A model generated the notes under the pieces. It was given only the letters and a program-made list of their open reading frames with translations, did no database searches and was not told the DNA's origin. A DNA stretch of 56,325 nt from Flammeovirga sp. EKP202 (GTDB lineage: Bacteria > Bacteroidota > Bacteroidia > Cytophagales > Flammeovirgaceae), in assembly GCF_014534745.1 (NCBI RefSeq), contig NZ_JACVVP010000049.1, positions 1 to 56,325 of the forward strand, written 5' to 3'. The translations under genes and the position numbers were made by a program. Below, piece by piece: positions 1 to 8,002 of the stretch; the first letter of the stretch is position 1, and every line of letters starts with the position of its first letter.

Positions 1-898
1 AGTGGATGCTCGTAATGGTGTGATTGAGCAGACAAGACGTCACACTTACATTGCTTCTTTATTGAAGATCAAGCACATCATTGTTGCTGTAAACAAGATG
101 GACTTGGTGGATTACTCTGAAGAGCAATTCAATAAAATCAAGAAAGATTTCTTAGAAATGTCTTCAAAGATTGGAATTGAGGATATCCGTTTTATTCCAA
201 TTTCAGCATTGAAAGGAGATAACGTTGTGGATGATTCTGAGAGAACGCCTTGGTATACAGGTGGTGCTTTACTAAGCAACCTTGAATCAGTGGAAATCAG
301 CAATGATCACGATTTAGAGAACGGTCGTTTCCCAATCCAAAGAGTCATTGAAGCGGAAGATTTCAAAGGATTTGGCGGTAGAGTTGATGGTGGTATCATC
401 AAAGTTGGAGATGAAGTAGTCGCTTTACCTTCAGGTGAGACTACAACAATCAAGTCGATTGAAACAATGGATGGTAAGATTGAAGAAGCTTTCCCTCCAA
501 TGTCAGTAGTAGTCACTCTTAATGAGGATTTAGACCTTTCAAGAGGTGAACTTTTAGCGAAGGCTGACAATCAACCTAAAAGCGTTACTGAATTTACAGC
601 TACTTTATGCTGGATGAACAAAAATGCATTAGTACCAAACAATAAATACATTTTAAGACATACTTCAAACGAAGTGAGTGCAGAGGTTGCTTCTATTGAT
701 GATAAACTAGACATCAATACAATGGAAAGCTTAAATGATGTAGAAGATCTTAAGATGAACGAAATTGGTAAGGTAACAATCAAAACTTCAGAACAAGTGA
801 TGATTGATGCTTATACTAAGAACAGGGCTACAGGAAGTTTGATTCTGATTGATGAAGAATCAAATGAAACGGTAGCTGCAGGGATGATCACTGCATAA
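1..898 (+). CDS. cysN: Sulfate adenylyltransferase subunit 1 (CysN), C-terminal part; cut by window edge
   Basis: GTPase subunit of ATP sulfurylase, which with CysD makes adenosine 5'-phosphosulfate from ATP and sulfate in the cytoplasm. The frame is open at base 1, so the N-terminal G1-G3 GTPase motifs lie outside. What remains starts just before the NKMD (G4) motif, followed by SAL (G5), then the EF-Tu-like beta-barrel domains 2 and 3 to a TAA stop. The GTG at base 2 is an internal valine (VDARNG), not a start. A second copy lies inverted at the other window edge, about 95% identical in protein (roughly 14 differences in 297 residues, by eye). Next to nirBD and cobA this copy fits assimilatory sulfur metabolism, which is inference. 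A strong terminator follows directly. Confidence 0.95.
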   Translation, partial: VDARNGVIEQTRRHTYIASLLKIKHIIVAVNKMDLVDYSEEQFNKIKKDFLEMSSKIGIEDIRFIPISALKGDNVVDDSERTPWYTGGALLSNLESVEISNDHDLENGRFPIQRVIEAEDFKGFGGRVDGGIIKVGDEVVALPSGETTTIKSIETMDGKIEEAFPPMSVVVTLNEDLDLSRGELLAKADNQPKSVTEFTATLCWMNKNALVPNNKYILRHTSNEVSAEVASIDDKLDINTMESLNDVEDLKMNEIGKVTIKTSEQVMIDAYTKNRATGSLILIDEESNETVAAGMITA

Positions 899-907
899 GG
901 AAATAAA

Positions 908-946
908 AAAGCGGAACCTCAAAAATTGAAGTTCCGCTTTATTTTT
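908..946 (+). terminator. Intrinsic terminator of cysN
   Basis: Ten-base stem AAAGCGGAAC (908-917) pairs with GTTCCGCTTT (931-940) and is followed by ATTTTT. It sits 10 bases after the cysN stop. Confidence 0.85.
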
Positions 947-1014
947 ACTATCTGATCGCTCTTTCTTTTGATAGAAAAGAGTTTGGAATTTTAATCAAAT
1001 AACTGACTAAGAGA

Positions 1015-1042
1015 GAAAACACCCCCATATGGAAGTGTTTTC
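1015..1042 (-). terminator. Probable terminator of nirD
   Basis: GAAAACAC (1015-1022) pairs with GTGTTTTC (1035-1042), just beyond the nirD stop. The trailing T-run on the minus strand is weak, so this may only be a 3'-end stabilising hairpin. Confidence 0.5.
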
Positions 1043-1059
1043 AATTATTTACTTTTCAC

Positions 1060-1434
1060 CTATTTTTCCTCTACAAGACCTACGAATACGGTATCATCTT
1101 CTATCTTTATCGGAAATGTAGTGATAGAATCCTCGCATCCGTTCAGGTTTTCACCTGTCTCCAGAGAAAAAGTCTTTTTGTGATAAGGGCATGCCACTTT
1201 AGGTGTCTGTTCCTCACCTTGTGTACCAATGATTCCTCTAGCAAGAATCATTTGTTTTTTATGAGGACATAAATTTTGTGTAGCGAACCATTTATTAATG
1301 GTAGTGAAGTTAAAAACGGCTATTTGTTGATCTTTATAAAGTATAGATGAACCACCGTCTTCTGGAAAGTCACTTACATGTCCTGCTTTGACCCATGTAG
1401 TAACTTGATCTAATGTATTATGTTCGAATGTCAT
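1060..1434 (-). CDS. nirD: Nitrite reductase (NADH) small subunit NirD, Rieske type
   Basis: Small subunit of cytoplasmic assimilatory NADH-nitrite reductase, partner of NirB. The 124-residue protein is a single Rieske-like domain. It keeps a complete [2Fe-2S] ligand set, CPH (C56, H58) and CPYH (C82, H85), as in cluster-bearing NirD/Rieske proteins; some NirD homologues (the E. coli type) lack these ligands. It lies downstream of nirB on the same strand across an 81-base gap that contains a hairpin, so the two are very likely co-transcribed. The start ATG at 1434 gives a normal family length. Confidence 0.9.
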   Translation of the reverse strand: MTFEHNTLDQVTTWVKAGHVSDFPEDGGSSILYKDQQIAVFNFTTINKWFATQNLCPHKKQMILARGIIGTQGEEQTPKVACPYHKKTFSLETGENLNGCEDSITTFPIKIEDDTVFVGLVEEK

Positions 1435-1462
1435 AGTATTCTATTTTTAAGGAATGGGAAAT

Positions 1463-1496
1463 AGAAGTGCAGTATTTCAAAGAATAATGCACTTCT
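1463..1496 (-). other. Hairpin between nirB and nirD
   Basis: AGAAGTGCA (1463-1471) pairs with TGCACTTCT (1488-1496). On the minus strand, the direction of nirB to nirD transcription, it is not followed by a T-run, so it looks more like an RNA processing or stability element than a full terminator. On the plus strand it is followed by TTTGTTTT. Confidence 0.5.
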
Positions 1497-1515
1497 TTTG
1501 TTTTGTCAACTTACT

Positions 1516-4005
1516 TTACCAAGCAACTGGGAAACGTTGACCTCTTTCTCTCTTGAATTTTTGCGTTGGATCATGAGAATCATCGTTGCTGAAGTGAGTA
1601 AATCTCTTTCTCATCTCAGGATCATTGATTGCTGCTTTCCACTCACAAGTGTAATGAGCAATTAAGATCTTCATGTCATTTTCCAATTGTTCGCCAATTC
1701 CAAGAGAGTCTTCACAGATTACTTGTTTTAAGTAATCAATACCACCCTCTAATTTCTCTTGCCATGGAGCAGTTCTTTGTAATGGCTCAGCAGTTTTGAT
1801 ATAGAACATTAAGTATCTATCTAAGTACTTAATTACAGTTTCCTTATCAATGTCACCTGCTAATAGAACAGCGTGCTTAGGATTTGCACCACCGTTACCA
1901 CCAACGTACAAGTTCCATCCTTTCTCCGTAGCGATGATACCAAAATCTTTACCTCTAGCTTCAGCACATTCACGGATACAACCAGAAACACCACCTTTCA
2001 ATTTGTGAGGCGATCTTAAACCTTTGTATCTGTTTTCCACTTCAATAGCAAAACCTACTGAATCGTGAAGACCGAATCTACACCAAGTACTACCTACACA
2101 ACTCTTTACAGTACGAAGTGATTTACCATAAGCATGGCCACTTTCGAAACCAGCGTCTACTAATCTTTCCCAGATTAATGGAAGGTCATTTAGGCGAGCA
2201 CCGAATAAGTCAATTCTTTGACCACCAGTGATTTTAGTATATAAATCAAACTCTTTTGCAACTTCACCAATAACAATCAGTTTGTCTGGAGTGATCTCAC
2301 CACCTGGAATACGAGGTACTACAGAGTAAGAACCACCTTTTTGGATATTTGCTAAGAATCTGTCGTTTGTATCTTGAATTGTTGACTCTTTTAAGATCAA
2401 GTCATTCCAAATACTTGCTAGAAGTGAACCAACTAAAGGCTTACAAGTTTCGCAACCTCCGCCGCTACCATACTTCTCTAATAGCTCAGTATAAGATTTG
2501 ATTTCATTTACTTTGATCAAATCAAACATCTCTTGACGAGTGTAAGGGAAATGTTCACAAATTTCTTTACGAACTACAGTACCCATTGATGCAAGTGTAT
2601 CTTCAAGGATATTGTTAACCATTGGTAAACAACCACCACAGCCAGTACCTGCTTTCGTAGCAGCTTTGATGCCGTTGATGTCTGTTACACCATCGTCTTT
2701 GATACTACAGCAGATGTCGCCTTTTGATACGTTTTCACAAGAACAAACCTGAGCTGTATCAGGAAGAGCATCAACACCCATTCCAGCGCCACCTTCTTCA
2801 CCTGAAGATTTGATGATTAAATCTTGTGGATGTGGAGGTAAAGCCATTTCATTGATAAACATCTGGTGAAGCATGTTGTAATCATCAGCATCACCGATTA
2901 GAATACCACCTAATAGCTTTTTACCTTCTAAATCAACATTGATTCGCTTGTAGATACCGTTTTTCTTATCATTGATTGAGATTGGATAATGTGGGATATT
3001 ATCACAGAACGGATCACCAAAGCTCGCTACATCTACACCAATTAATTTTAATTTGGTAGACATATCACATCCAGTAAATGTATATTCTTTATTATCATTG
3101 GCTATTTGCTCAGCTACAACCTCTGCCATGTCGTAGCCAGGAGCAACTAACCCATATATCATATTTTCATAAGAAGCACACTCTCCAACTGCAAAAATCT
3201 TTTCATCTGAAGTTTGCATTAATGAGTTCACTACGAAACCGCCTCTTTCGGCAACTTCCAAACCTGCTTCTTTTCCTAATTCATCTCTTGGTCTGATACC
3301 TGCTGAGATAATTAGCATATCAACATCTAAAGAAGTACCATCAGAGAATGCCATTCCCGTCATTTCTTCTTCTCCTTCAATATTACTAGTCGCTTTTCCT
3401 AATAAAATGTCGATACCAAGATCTTCCATTTTATTTTTTAGCAAAAGACCACCTTCTTCATCAATTTGTCTTGGCATTAAACGAGGAGCAAATTCTACTA
3501 CTGAAGTTTTTAAGTTCATGTCAATAGCTGCTTTCGCTGCTTCCAAACCTAAAAGACCTCCACCAAGAACTGCTGCAGATGATGCTTTTTTACCATAAGC
3601 CATCATCATTTCTAAATCCTCAATAGTTCTATAAACAAAAACGCCTTTTTTCTCCACTCCTTTGATAGGAGGGACAAATGCTGAACTACCAGTTGCTAAT
3701 ACTAAGTAATCATATTCGTACTTTGCATTAGTGTGCGTAGTCACATATTGTTCTTCTCTATTGATTTGAGATACTTTTTCGCTAGTGATGAGATTGATAC
3801 CATTTCCGTTGTACCAATCTTTAGGTGCCATAGTAAGTTTGTCTGCATTTTCGTCCTCGAAATAAGCACTTAAATGTACTCTGTCGTATGCCGGACGAGG
3901 TTCTTCGCCTATGACAGTAATGGATGCGGATGAATTTTTCTCAACAAGCTTTTCACATAGCTTATAACTAACCATACCGTTTCCTACAATAACTATTCTT
4001 GCCAT
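1516..4005 (-). CDS. nirB: Nitrite reductase (NADH) large subunit NirB
   Basis: Catalyses six-electron reduction of nitrite to ammonium with NADH in the cytoplasm. The 829 residues are the family length with the standard domain order. An FAD site (GNGMVS, residues 8-13) and NAD site (GGGLLG, 148-153) form the pyridine-nucleotide oxidoreductase part. A BFD-type [2Fe-2S] region has CSC at 421-423 and CGGC at 456-459, with another cysteine pair (CETC) at 518-521. The C-terminal sirohaem/[4Fe-4S] half carries C636-x5-C642 and C676-x3-C680, all four ligands intact. It is transcribed with nirD; the sirohaem gene cobA is divergent. A TTG-N19-TAGTTTTA promoter lies 30 bases upstream of the ATG. Confidence 0.96.
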   Translation of the reverse strand: MARIVIVGNGMVSYKLCEKLVEKNSSASITVIGEEPRPAYDRVHLSAYFEDENADKLTMAPKDWYNGNGINLITSEKVSQINREEQYVTTHTNAKYEYDYLVLATGSSAFVPPIKGVEKKGVFVYRTIEDLEMMMAYGKKASSAAVLGGGLLGLEAAKAAIDMNLKTSVVEFAPRLMPRQIDEEGGLLLKNKMEDLGIDILLGKATSNIEGEEEMTGMAFSDGTSLDVDMLIISAGIRPRDELGKEAGLEVAERGGFVVNSLMQTSDEKIFAVGECASYENMIYGLVAPGYDMAEVVAEQIANDNKEYTFTGCDMSTKLKLIGVDVASFGDPFCDNIPHYPISINDKKNGIYKRINVDLEGKKLLGGILIGDADDYNMLHQMFINEMALPPHPQDLIIKSSGEEGGAGMGVDALPDTAQVCSCENVSKGDICCSIKDDGVTDINGIKAATKAGTGCGGCLPMVNNILEDTLASMGTVVRKEICEHFPYTRQEMFDLIKVNEIKSYTELLEKYGSGGGCETCKPLVGSLLASIWNDLILKESTIQDTNDRFLANIQKGGSYSVVPRIPGGEITPDKLIVIGEVAKEFDLYTKITGGQRIDLFGARLNDLPLIWERLVDAGFESGHAYGKSLRTVKSCVGSTWCRFGLHDSVGFAIEVENRYKGLRSPHKLKGGVSGCIRECAEARGKDFGIIATEKGWNLYVGGNGGANPKHAVLLAGDIDKETVIKYLDRYLMFYIKTAEPLQRTAPWQEKLEGGIDYLKQVICEDSLGIGEQLENDMKILIAHYTCEWKAAINDPEMRKRFTHFSNDDSHDPTQKFKRERGQRFPVAW

Positions 4006-4034
4006 AATTGATTCTGTTTAATATTGATTTTAAG

Positions 4035-4064
4035 TAAAACTACGTATAAATACTGAAAAATCAA
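4035..4064 (-). promoter_or_regulatory. nirB promoter (Bacteroidota type)
   Basis: On the minus strand TTG (4064-4062), 19-base spacer, then TAGTTTTA (4042-4035), one base off TAnnTTTG. The expected start lies about 25 bases before the nirB ATG. Confidence 0.55.
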
Positions 4065-4423
4065 TATTACTTACTTAAAAAATTAATTTTAGGGTAAAAA
4101 AAGTCATTGTTTAGATTAATTCTAAGTATTTTCAAAGGGTTAGTACGTATTTTTGGTCTAGCGTTTAACTTGATTTTAGAGTTGAAATTTCCTTTTCCAT
4201 TAATAAGGTATAAACTCTAAGTAAAATTACGATAAACAATACTGTTGAGTGATATCACGATTTTGCCCTTATTTAGAGAAATATAATTTTATTGTTTAAT
4301 AAATGTGTCTGGTCATTGTTATATTTTAAGTTATTATTTAAATATACAATTATATAAGAGTCTTACTTTTTACCTAAAAATGAGTATAAGTTAGGTGGGT
4401 TACTTAAAAATTACGTAAAAATG

Positions 4424-4454
4424 TTGTAAAAATAAGTATATATACGTAGTTTTG
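4424..4454 (+). promoter_or_regulatory. cobA promoter (Bacteroidota type)
   Basis: TTG (4424-4426), 20-base spacer, then a perfect TAGTTTTG -7 box (4447-4454), 28 bases before the cobA ATG. The -33 region overlaps the end of the TTACGTAA palindrome region, so a bound regulator could affect it. Confidence 0.65.
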
Positions 4455-4482
4455 TTAAACAATTCACCTAAACACTAGAATT

Positions 4483-5235
4483 ATGACACCATCTTTTTAC
4501 TTAATCGGAGCAGGTCCTGGAGACGTAGAACTACTTACTTTAAAAGCAGTACGTATTTTAAAAGAAAGTAAAGTAGTATTGTATGATGCATTGGTATCGG
4601 AAGATATCTTAGCACTTATTCCTGATCACGTAGATAAGGTTTACGTTGGGAAAAGGGCTGGTGCACATCACCTTAAGCAGGAAGAAACAAATGAACTGAT
4701 TGTTGAGAAAGCATTTGAATATGGTTCTGTAACAAGACTTAAAGGTGGCGATTCTTTTGTGTTTGGTAGAGGTCAAGAAGAAATCGAACATGCACAACAA
4801 TTTGGAATTGAATGTGAAGTAGTGCCTGGTATTTCTTCTTCATTGGCTGCACCTACATTAGCAGGTATTCCTGTTACGAAAAGAGGGATTAATGAAAGCT
4901 TTTGGGTGGTAACAGCTACAACTTGTTCAGGTGGACTTTCAAAGGACCTAACGCATGCGGCATCTTCTTCAGCCACTATCGTAATTTTGATGGGAGTAGG
5001 AAAATTGGAATTGATTTCTCAATTGTTTTCTATGTACCGCAAAGAAGATGAACCTATCGCTTTGGTACAAGATGCGTCATTGCCTACACAAAAAATTGTG
5101 ACAGGTACTCTAGGTGATATTGTAGAGAAAGCGAATGAAAAAGGAGTGAGACCTCCAGCGGTTATCGTAATTGGTGAGGTAGTGAAGTTGGCAGAAAAAC
5201 AATCATTAGTTTCAATGGTAAAGAACTCTATATAA
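4483..5235 (+). CDS. cobA: Uroporphyrinogen-III C-methyltransferase (SUMT)
   Basis: Transfers two methyl groups from SAM to uroporphyrinogen III to give precorrin-2, the first committed step to sirohaem, the cofactor of NirB. The 250 residues match a stand-alone SUMT. Visible motifs are GAGPGD (9-14), RLKGGDSFVFGRG (85-97), VPGISS (114-119) and GIPVTKRG (128-135), all in canonical order. No CysG-type dehydrogenase/ferrochelatase domain is fused, so those steps must be encoded elsewhere. It is divergent from nirB and shares the mirrored promoter sequence, so co-regulation with nitrite reduction is a reasonable inference. The start is set by the promoter 28 bases upstream. Confidence 0.93.
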   Translation: MTPSFYLIGAGPGDVELLTLKAVRILKESKVVLYDALVSEDILALIPDHVDKVYVGKRAGAHHLKQEETNELIVEKAFEYGSVTRLKGGDSFVFGRGQEEIEHAQQFGIECEVVPGISSSLAAPTLAGIPVTKRGINESFWVVTATTCSGGLSKDLTHAASSSATIVILMGVGKLELISQLFSMYRKEDEPIALVQDASLPTQKIVTGTLGDIVEKANEKGVRPPAVIVIGEVVKLAEKQSLVSMVKNSI

Positions 5236-5296
5236 CTCTATTTAATAATGTGTTTAAAATAATATTCTATTTCTCTGGCAAAAAGAACTAGAACAG

Positions 5297-5326
5297 AAAA
5301 AGCTCCAATATTTGGGGCTTTTTTTA
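5297..5326 (+). terminator. Intrinsic terminator of cobA
   Basis: A-run plus AAAGCTCCAA (5299-5308) pairs with TTGGGGCTTT (5312-5321) around a short loop (one G-T wobble), followed by a T-run. Confidence 0.75.
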
Positions 5327-5387
5327 TTTTAAGTTGAATGTTAAACAATGTTCACGATGATTCGTTTTATTTCATTGATTTGGAAAT

Positions 5388-5395
5388 TACATTTG
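5388..5395 (+). promoter_or_regulatory. -7 box of the DUF4345 gene
   Basis: Perfect TACATTTG, 31 bases before the ATG at 5427. I see no clean TTG at the right spacing upstream, so only the -7 element is claimed. Confidence 0.4.
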
Positions 5396-5426
5396 CATAA
5401 ATGTTTAATAACCAACAAAAACTATT

Positions 5427-5834
5427 ATGAACCTAAAACAGATTTATTTAGCGTTTTTTTCAATCACATTGTCAATCATTGCTTTAATGTATGGAGTACA
5501 GCCTAATTGGTTTGCTGTAATGTTCTTAGAAAATGCGAGTATCACAACGAATGCATCTCATGTCCTGAGAGCAGTAAGTGGTTTATACTTATCCTTATTG
5601 ACCTTCTTTGTGTATGGAATTGTTAATCCAAAATATACGGATACTGCAATTGTCATCACCGCGATCTTTTGTCTAGGATTAGCAATGGGTAGGACGGTAA
5701 GCATTCTCTTTGATGGTTTACCTTCCCCAATATTACTCGTTTATGTGGGGATGGAATATGCAATTGTACCGATAGCTTATTTTTTATTGAAGAAAGATAA
5801 GTTACATCAAAAATTGAAGTTTGAAAATATATAA
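5427..5834 (+). CDS. DUF4345-like four-helix membrane protein
   Basis: Function unknown. The 135 residues form four predicted membrane helices (about 5-24, 46-64, 72-92 and 100-122) ending in a short lysine-rich cytoplasmic tail. The pattern ALR/GLY after helix 1, GR...S in helix 3, and DG.PSP before helix 4 is what I recall of DUF4345 family proteins, which are small inner-membrane proteins with no assigned activity. It stands alone as a monocistronic unit between its own -7 box and terminator. Confidence is high that it is a gene and moderate for the family. Confidence 0.8.
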   Translation: MNLKQIYLAFFSITLSIIALMYGVQPNWFAVMFLENASITTNASHVLRAVSGLYLSLLTFFVYGIVNPKYTDTAIVITAIFCLGLAMGRTVSILFDGLPSPILLVYVGMEYAIVPIAYFLLKKDKLHQKLKFENI

Positions 5835-5848
5835 TTCATTAAATTAAT

Positions 5849-5893
5849 AAGGTTGAAAGGAAAATAGAGGTTTTACTTTCAACCTTTTTTTGT
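5849..5893 (+). terminator. Intrinsic terminator after the DUF4345 gene
   Basis: AAGGTTGAAAG (5849-5859) pairs with CTTTCAACCTT (5877-5887), followed by TTTTTG. Confidence 0.8.
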
Positions 5894-5938
5894 GTTTTGT
5901 AATTTTAGATTATCAAAAAATAACTAACCGACTATTAC

Positions 5939-6484
5939 ATGAAAAAGCATATTTTCATTTTTACTTTTCTACTCTTGATTTTAAACGCTTGTAATGATCC
6001 TGATGTGGATCCAAGTGCTTTTCAAGAGATTTTTTTGAGACAGGAAAATATAAATATTGATCTTCCTGATGTCACGAACGAAACAATTGATGTGCAAGTA
6101 TTACTAAATGCCAGACCTAACGCAGAGCGACTAATTTTAATATTGAAAGGTAAAGGTGAAGTAAACGGTACAATACAAGATTTGATGGTGGAAGTGAATG
6201 CTCAGATTTCTAACTTATTTTTAAATCCAGATTTTTCTTATTCATTCATTATTGAAGAGTCAACACCGATTATCACGTTGGTGAATTGTGATAGCAACAA
6301 CCCTTTTTCTGATATTGAAGAATTGACTTCTATTATTGAAAGTGTGGATACTTTTAAATGGGATCAGGAAAATCAGCAATATTACATGGATTTAAGTGAT
6401 TTGAATGAAGTTCTACCAGCTCTTCAATTACCTTCTCAAACAATATATCAATCAAAAGGTATATTAGAAAGGGGGTGTAATTAA
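5939..6484 (+). CDS. Lipoprotein of unknown function
   Basis: The 181-residue protein starts with a type II signal peptide (MKKHIFIF, hydrophobic stretch, lipobox LNAC, Cys18) and so is predicted to be lipidated and periplasm- or surface-facing. The mature part is acidic and contains two short NV/NE-rich beta-strand segments and a C-terminal cysteine (next to last residue), plus one internal cysteine near 120 that could pair with it. I recognise no domain. It is convergent with the methyltransferase gene. Confidence 0.75.
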   Translation: MKKHIFIFTFLLLILNACNDPDVDPSAFQEIFLRQENINIDLPDVTNETIDVQVLLNARPNAERLILILKGKGEVNGTIQDLMVEVNAQISNLFLNPDFSYSFIIEESTPIITLVNCDSNNPFSDIEELTSIIESVDTFKWDQENQQYYMDLSDLNEVLPALQLPSQTIYQSKGILERGCN

Positions 6485-6523
6485 GTGTGTTTTAAGTAGA
6501 TGCTTAATTATACTTTAGGTATT

Positions 6524-7162
6524 CTATATTTTTCGTTTTTTAAAAATACTACTAAACATCATGTGCATGTAAGCGTATTTTTTGCTTTCTGCTTGAAAAA
6601 AGCGACTCTCATGAATTAGTGTATGGTAATTGAAAAGTGTTGTATTTTGAAGGTTTACAGTAACTTTAAAAAACGAAACCATACTAAAATGAATTAACTT
6701 GTGTAGAGATCTTAAAGGGAAGCGTTCATGAATTCTGAAATCAGTAACAATCCACTTTCCATTATCATTAAGCAGTGAATAAATAAATGGAATAAAATTT
6801 TGAAACTGCTTTTCATTCAACAAGTCCACAAAAAAATTGGTAATGATCAGATCAAACCGACCATAGTCTTTGGCATTTTCAAAAGACGTATTGATAAATT
6901 TTACAGGAGTTTTAGTTTTGATTTTCTTGGCTAAAGCAGTCATTTTAGGTGATTTTTCGATGTAAATAACCTCTGAAGCAATACCTAATTCATCAATTTT
7001 TTTTAGAATTTTTCCAGATCCTCCACCAATGATCAATACTCTACTTTTCTTTTTTATTTTTGGAAGGTGTTTTAACTGAATTTCTTGAATTGCTTTGCCA
7101 AAAACAATGGCCGCAATAAAGTCATAAAACTTTGCTATATAGTCGAATTGATCTTTGTTCAT
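6524..7162 (-). CDS. Class I SAM-dependent methyltransferase
   Basis: About 212 residues. Motif I is VLIIGGGSGKIL (about 43-54), followed by an acidic motif II (VIYIEKS), so SAM binding is well supported; the substrate is not. I choose the internal ATG at 7162 (MNKDQF) over an upstream in-frame ATG at 7174, because it overlaps the upstream stop codon in a TAATG arrangement typical of translational coupling. The upstream partner is a UbiA-like membrane protein, so the methyl acceptor may be a prenylated or lipid compound. That is inference from pairing only. Confidence 0.8.
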   Translation of the reverse strand: MNKDQFDYIAKFYDFIAAIVFGKAIQEIQLKHLPKIKKKSRVLIIGGGSGKILKKIDELGIASEVIYIEKSPKMTALAKKIKTKTPVKFINTSFENAKDYGRFDLIITNFFVDLLNEKQFQNFIPFIYSLLNDNGKWIVTDFRIHERFPLRSLHKLIHFSMVSFFKVTVNLQNTTLFNYHTLIHESRFFQAESKKYAYMHMMFSSIFKKRKI

Positions 7163-7986
7163 TATAAAACCCATAACACCGGATAAAGGAAGACAAAGTC
7201 TCCTAAAATCCTAAAATAATCATCTTTTGAGAAGAAATCTGACTTAATATAAATTATAAATAGGGATAAACCCATTAAAAAGAAGATTATTTGTGGAATA
7301 ATATAGTCTAATCGCAGCCAAATAAAACTAATCAGAAACAATAATAGGAAAAGTGCAAATAGTATTTTTAACCTGAGATTGATTCCATCATAACCCAATT
7401 TTAATGCTCCCGACATCATTTTATCCTTTTTGTCTGACTCGAAATCAAATAGAGAAAACTCTAATAAATTAATGGTAGCTAAAATAAAGATACTTACACT
7501 AAAAAAGTGAAGTGCAGGATGATAGGTATCACTCAAACTGTACACCGGCAATGCTACTCCAAGTGTGTAAATTAAAGCTACGGTAGTTTCTTTAAAGGTA
7601 GAAAAAGGAACAAATTTTAGATTAATGATCAAAAGGTAGGCACCTACAATGATCATCAAAACTATTCCATGATAGAAAACGGTGAGAGGGAGATAAGTTA
7701 CAGTAATAATAAAACCCACAAAAGCCAATATGGAACAAGCTGTAGATAATGCTTTTTTATATTTCTGATGAAAAGCATGTCTAAAGGTATGTGCAGTATG
7801 TTGGATAGAGAAAGCATCCATCAAGTGATCTAATGTGTAAATCACCCAAACGGCAATTCCAAGGGAAAAATATATGGGAGTTGGGATTTCAGTATTATTG
7901 ATCTTACCTAAAAACATAGAGCATACTATAGCTCCAAGTGCTACATCTATGCTCAAGGCTTGTATATAGTGATAAAGTTGCTTCAA
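7162..7986 (-). CDS. UbiA-like prenyltransferase family membrane protein
   Basis: The 274 residues form about eight hydrophobic helices. A first Asp-rich motif LDHLMD (D53-x3-D57) follows helix 2, and a second charged stretch, FDFESDKKDK, lies near residue 180. This layout is that of UbiA-family aromatic/isoprenoid prenyltransferases, although the first motif lacks the usual NDxxD asparagine, so it may be a divergent member acting on an unusual substrate or a non-enzymatic homologue. Its stop overlaps the start of a methyltransferase gene by one base, a strong sign of joint function. It lies 17 bases downstream of porD. Confidence 0.65.
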   Translation of the reverse strand: MKQLYHYIQALSIDVALGAIVCSMFLGKINNTEIPTPIYFSLGIAVWVIYTLDHLMDAFSIQHTAHTFRHAFHQKYKKALSTACSILAFVGFIITVTYLPLTVFYHGIVLMIIVGAYLLIINLKFVPFSTFKETTVALIYTLGVALPVYSLSDTYHPALHFFSVSIFILATINLLEFSLFDFESDKKDKMMSGALKLGYDGINLRLKILFALFLLLFLISFIWLRLDYIIPQIIFFLMGLSLFIIYIKSDFFSKDDYFRILGDFVFLYPVLWVL

Positions 7987-8002
7987 CGAAGAAAGGTTAA
8001 AG

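Larger units (their letters stand above)
4006..4482. other. Divergent regulatory region between nirB and cobA
   Basis: A gene-free 477-base AT-rich stretch. Each end holds a promoter built on the same 13 bases, AAAACTACGTATA at 4036-4048 and its exact reverse complement at 4441-4453, each 30 bases from its start codon. Further TACGTA-like sites occur at about 4144-4149 (TACGTA) and 4411-4418 (TTACGTAA, a perfect palindrome), with a degenerate AAATTACGAT near 4223-4232. I see no ORF and no classical FNR/CRP box (TTGAT-N4-ATCAA). Confidence 0.6.

Noticed and set aside
3078-3598. Plus-strand open frames inside nirB
   Set aside because: They run opposite a complete NirB reading frame with all its cofactor motifs and show no family features.
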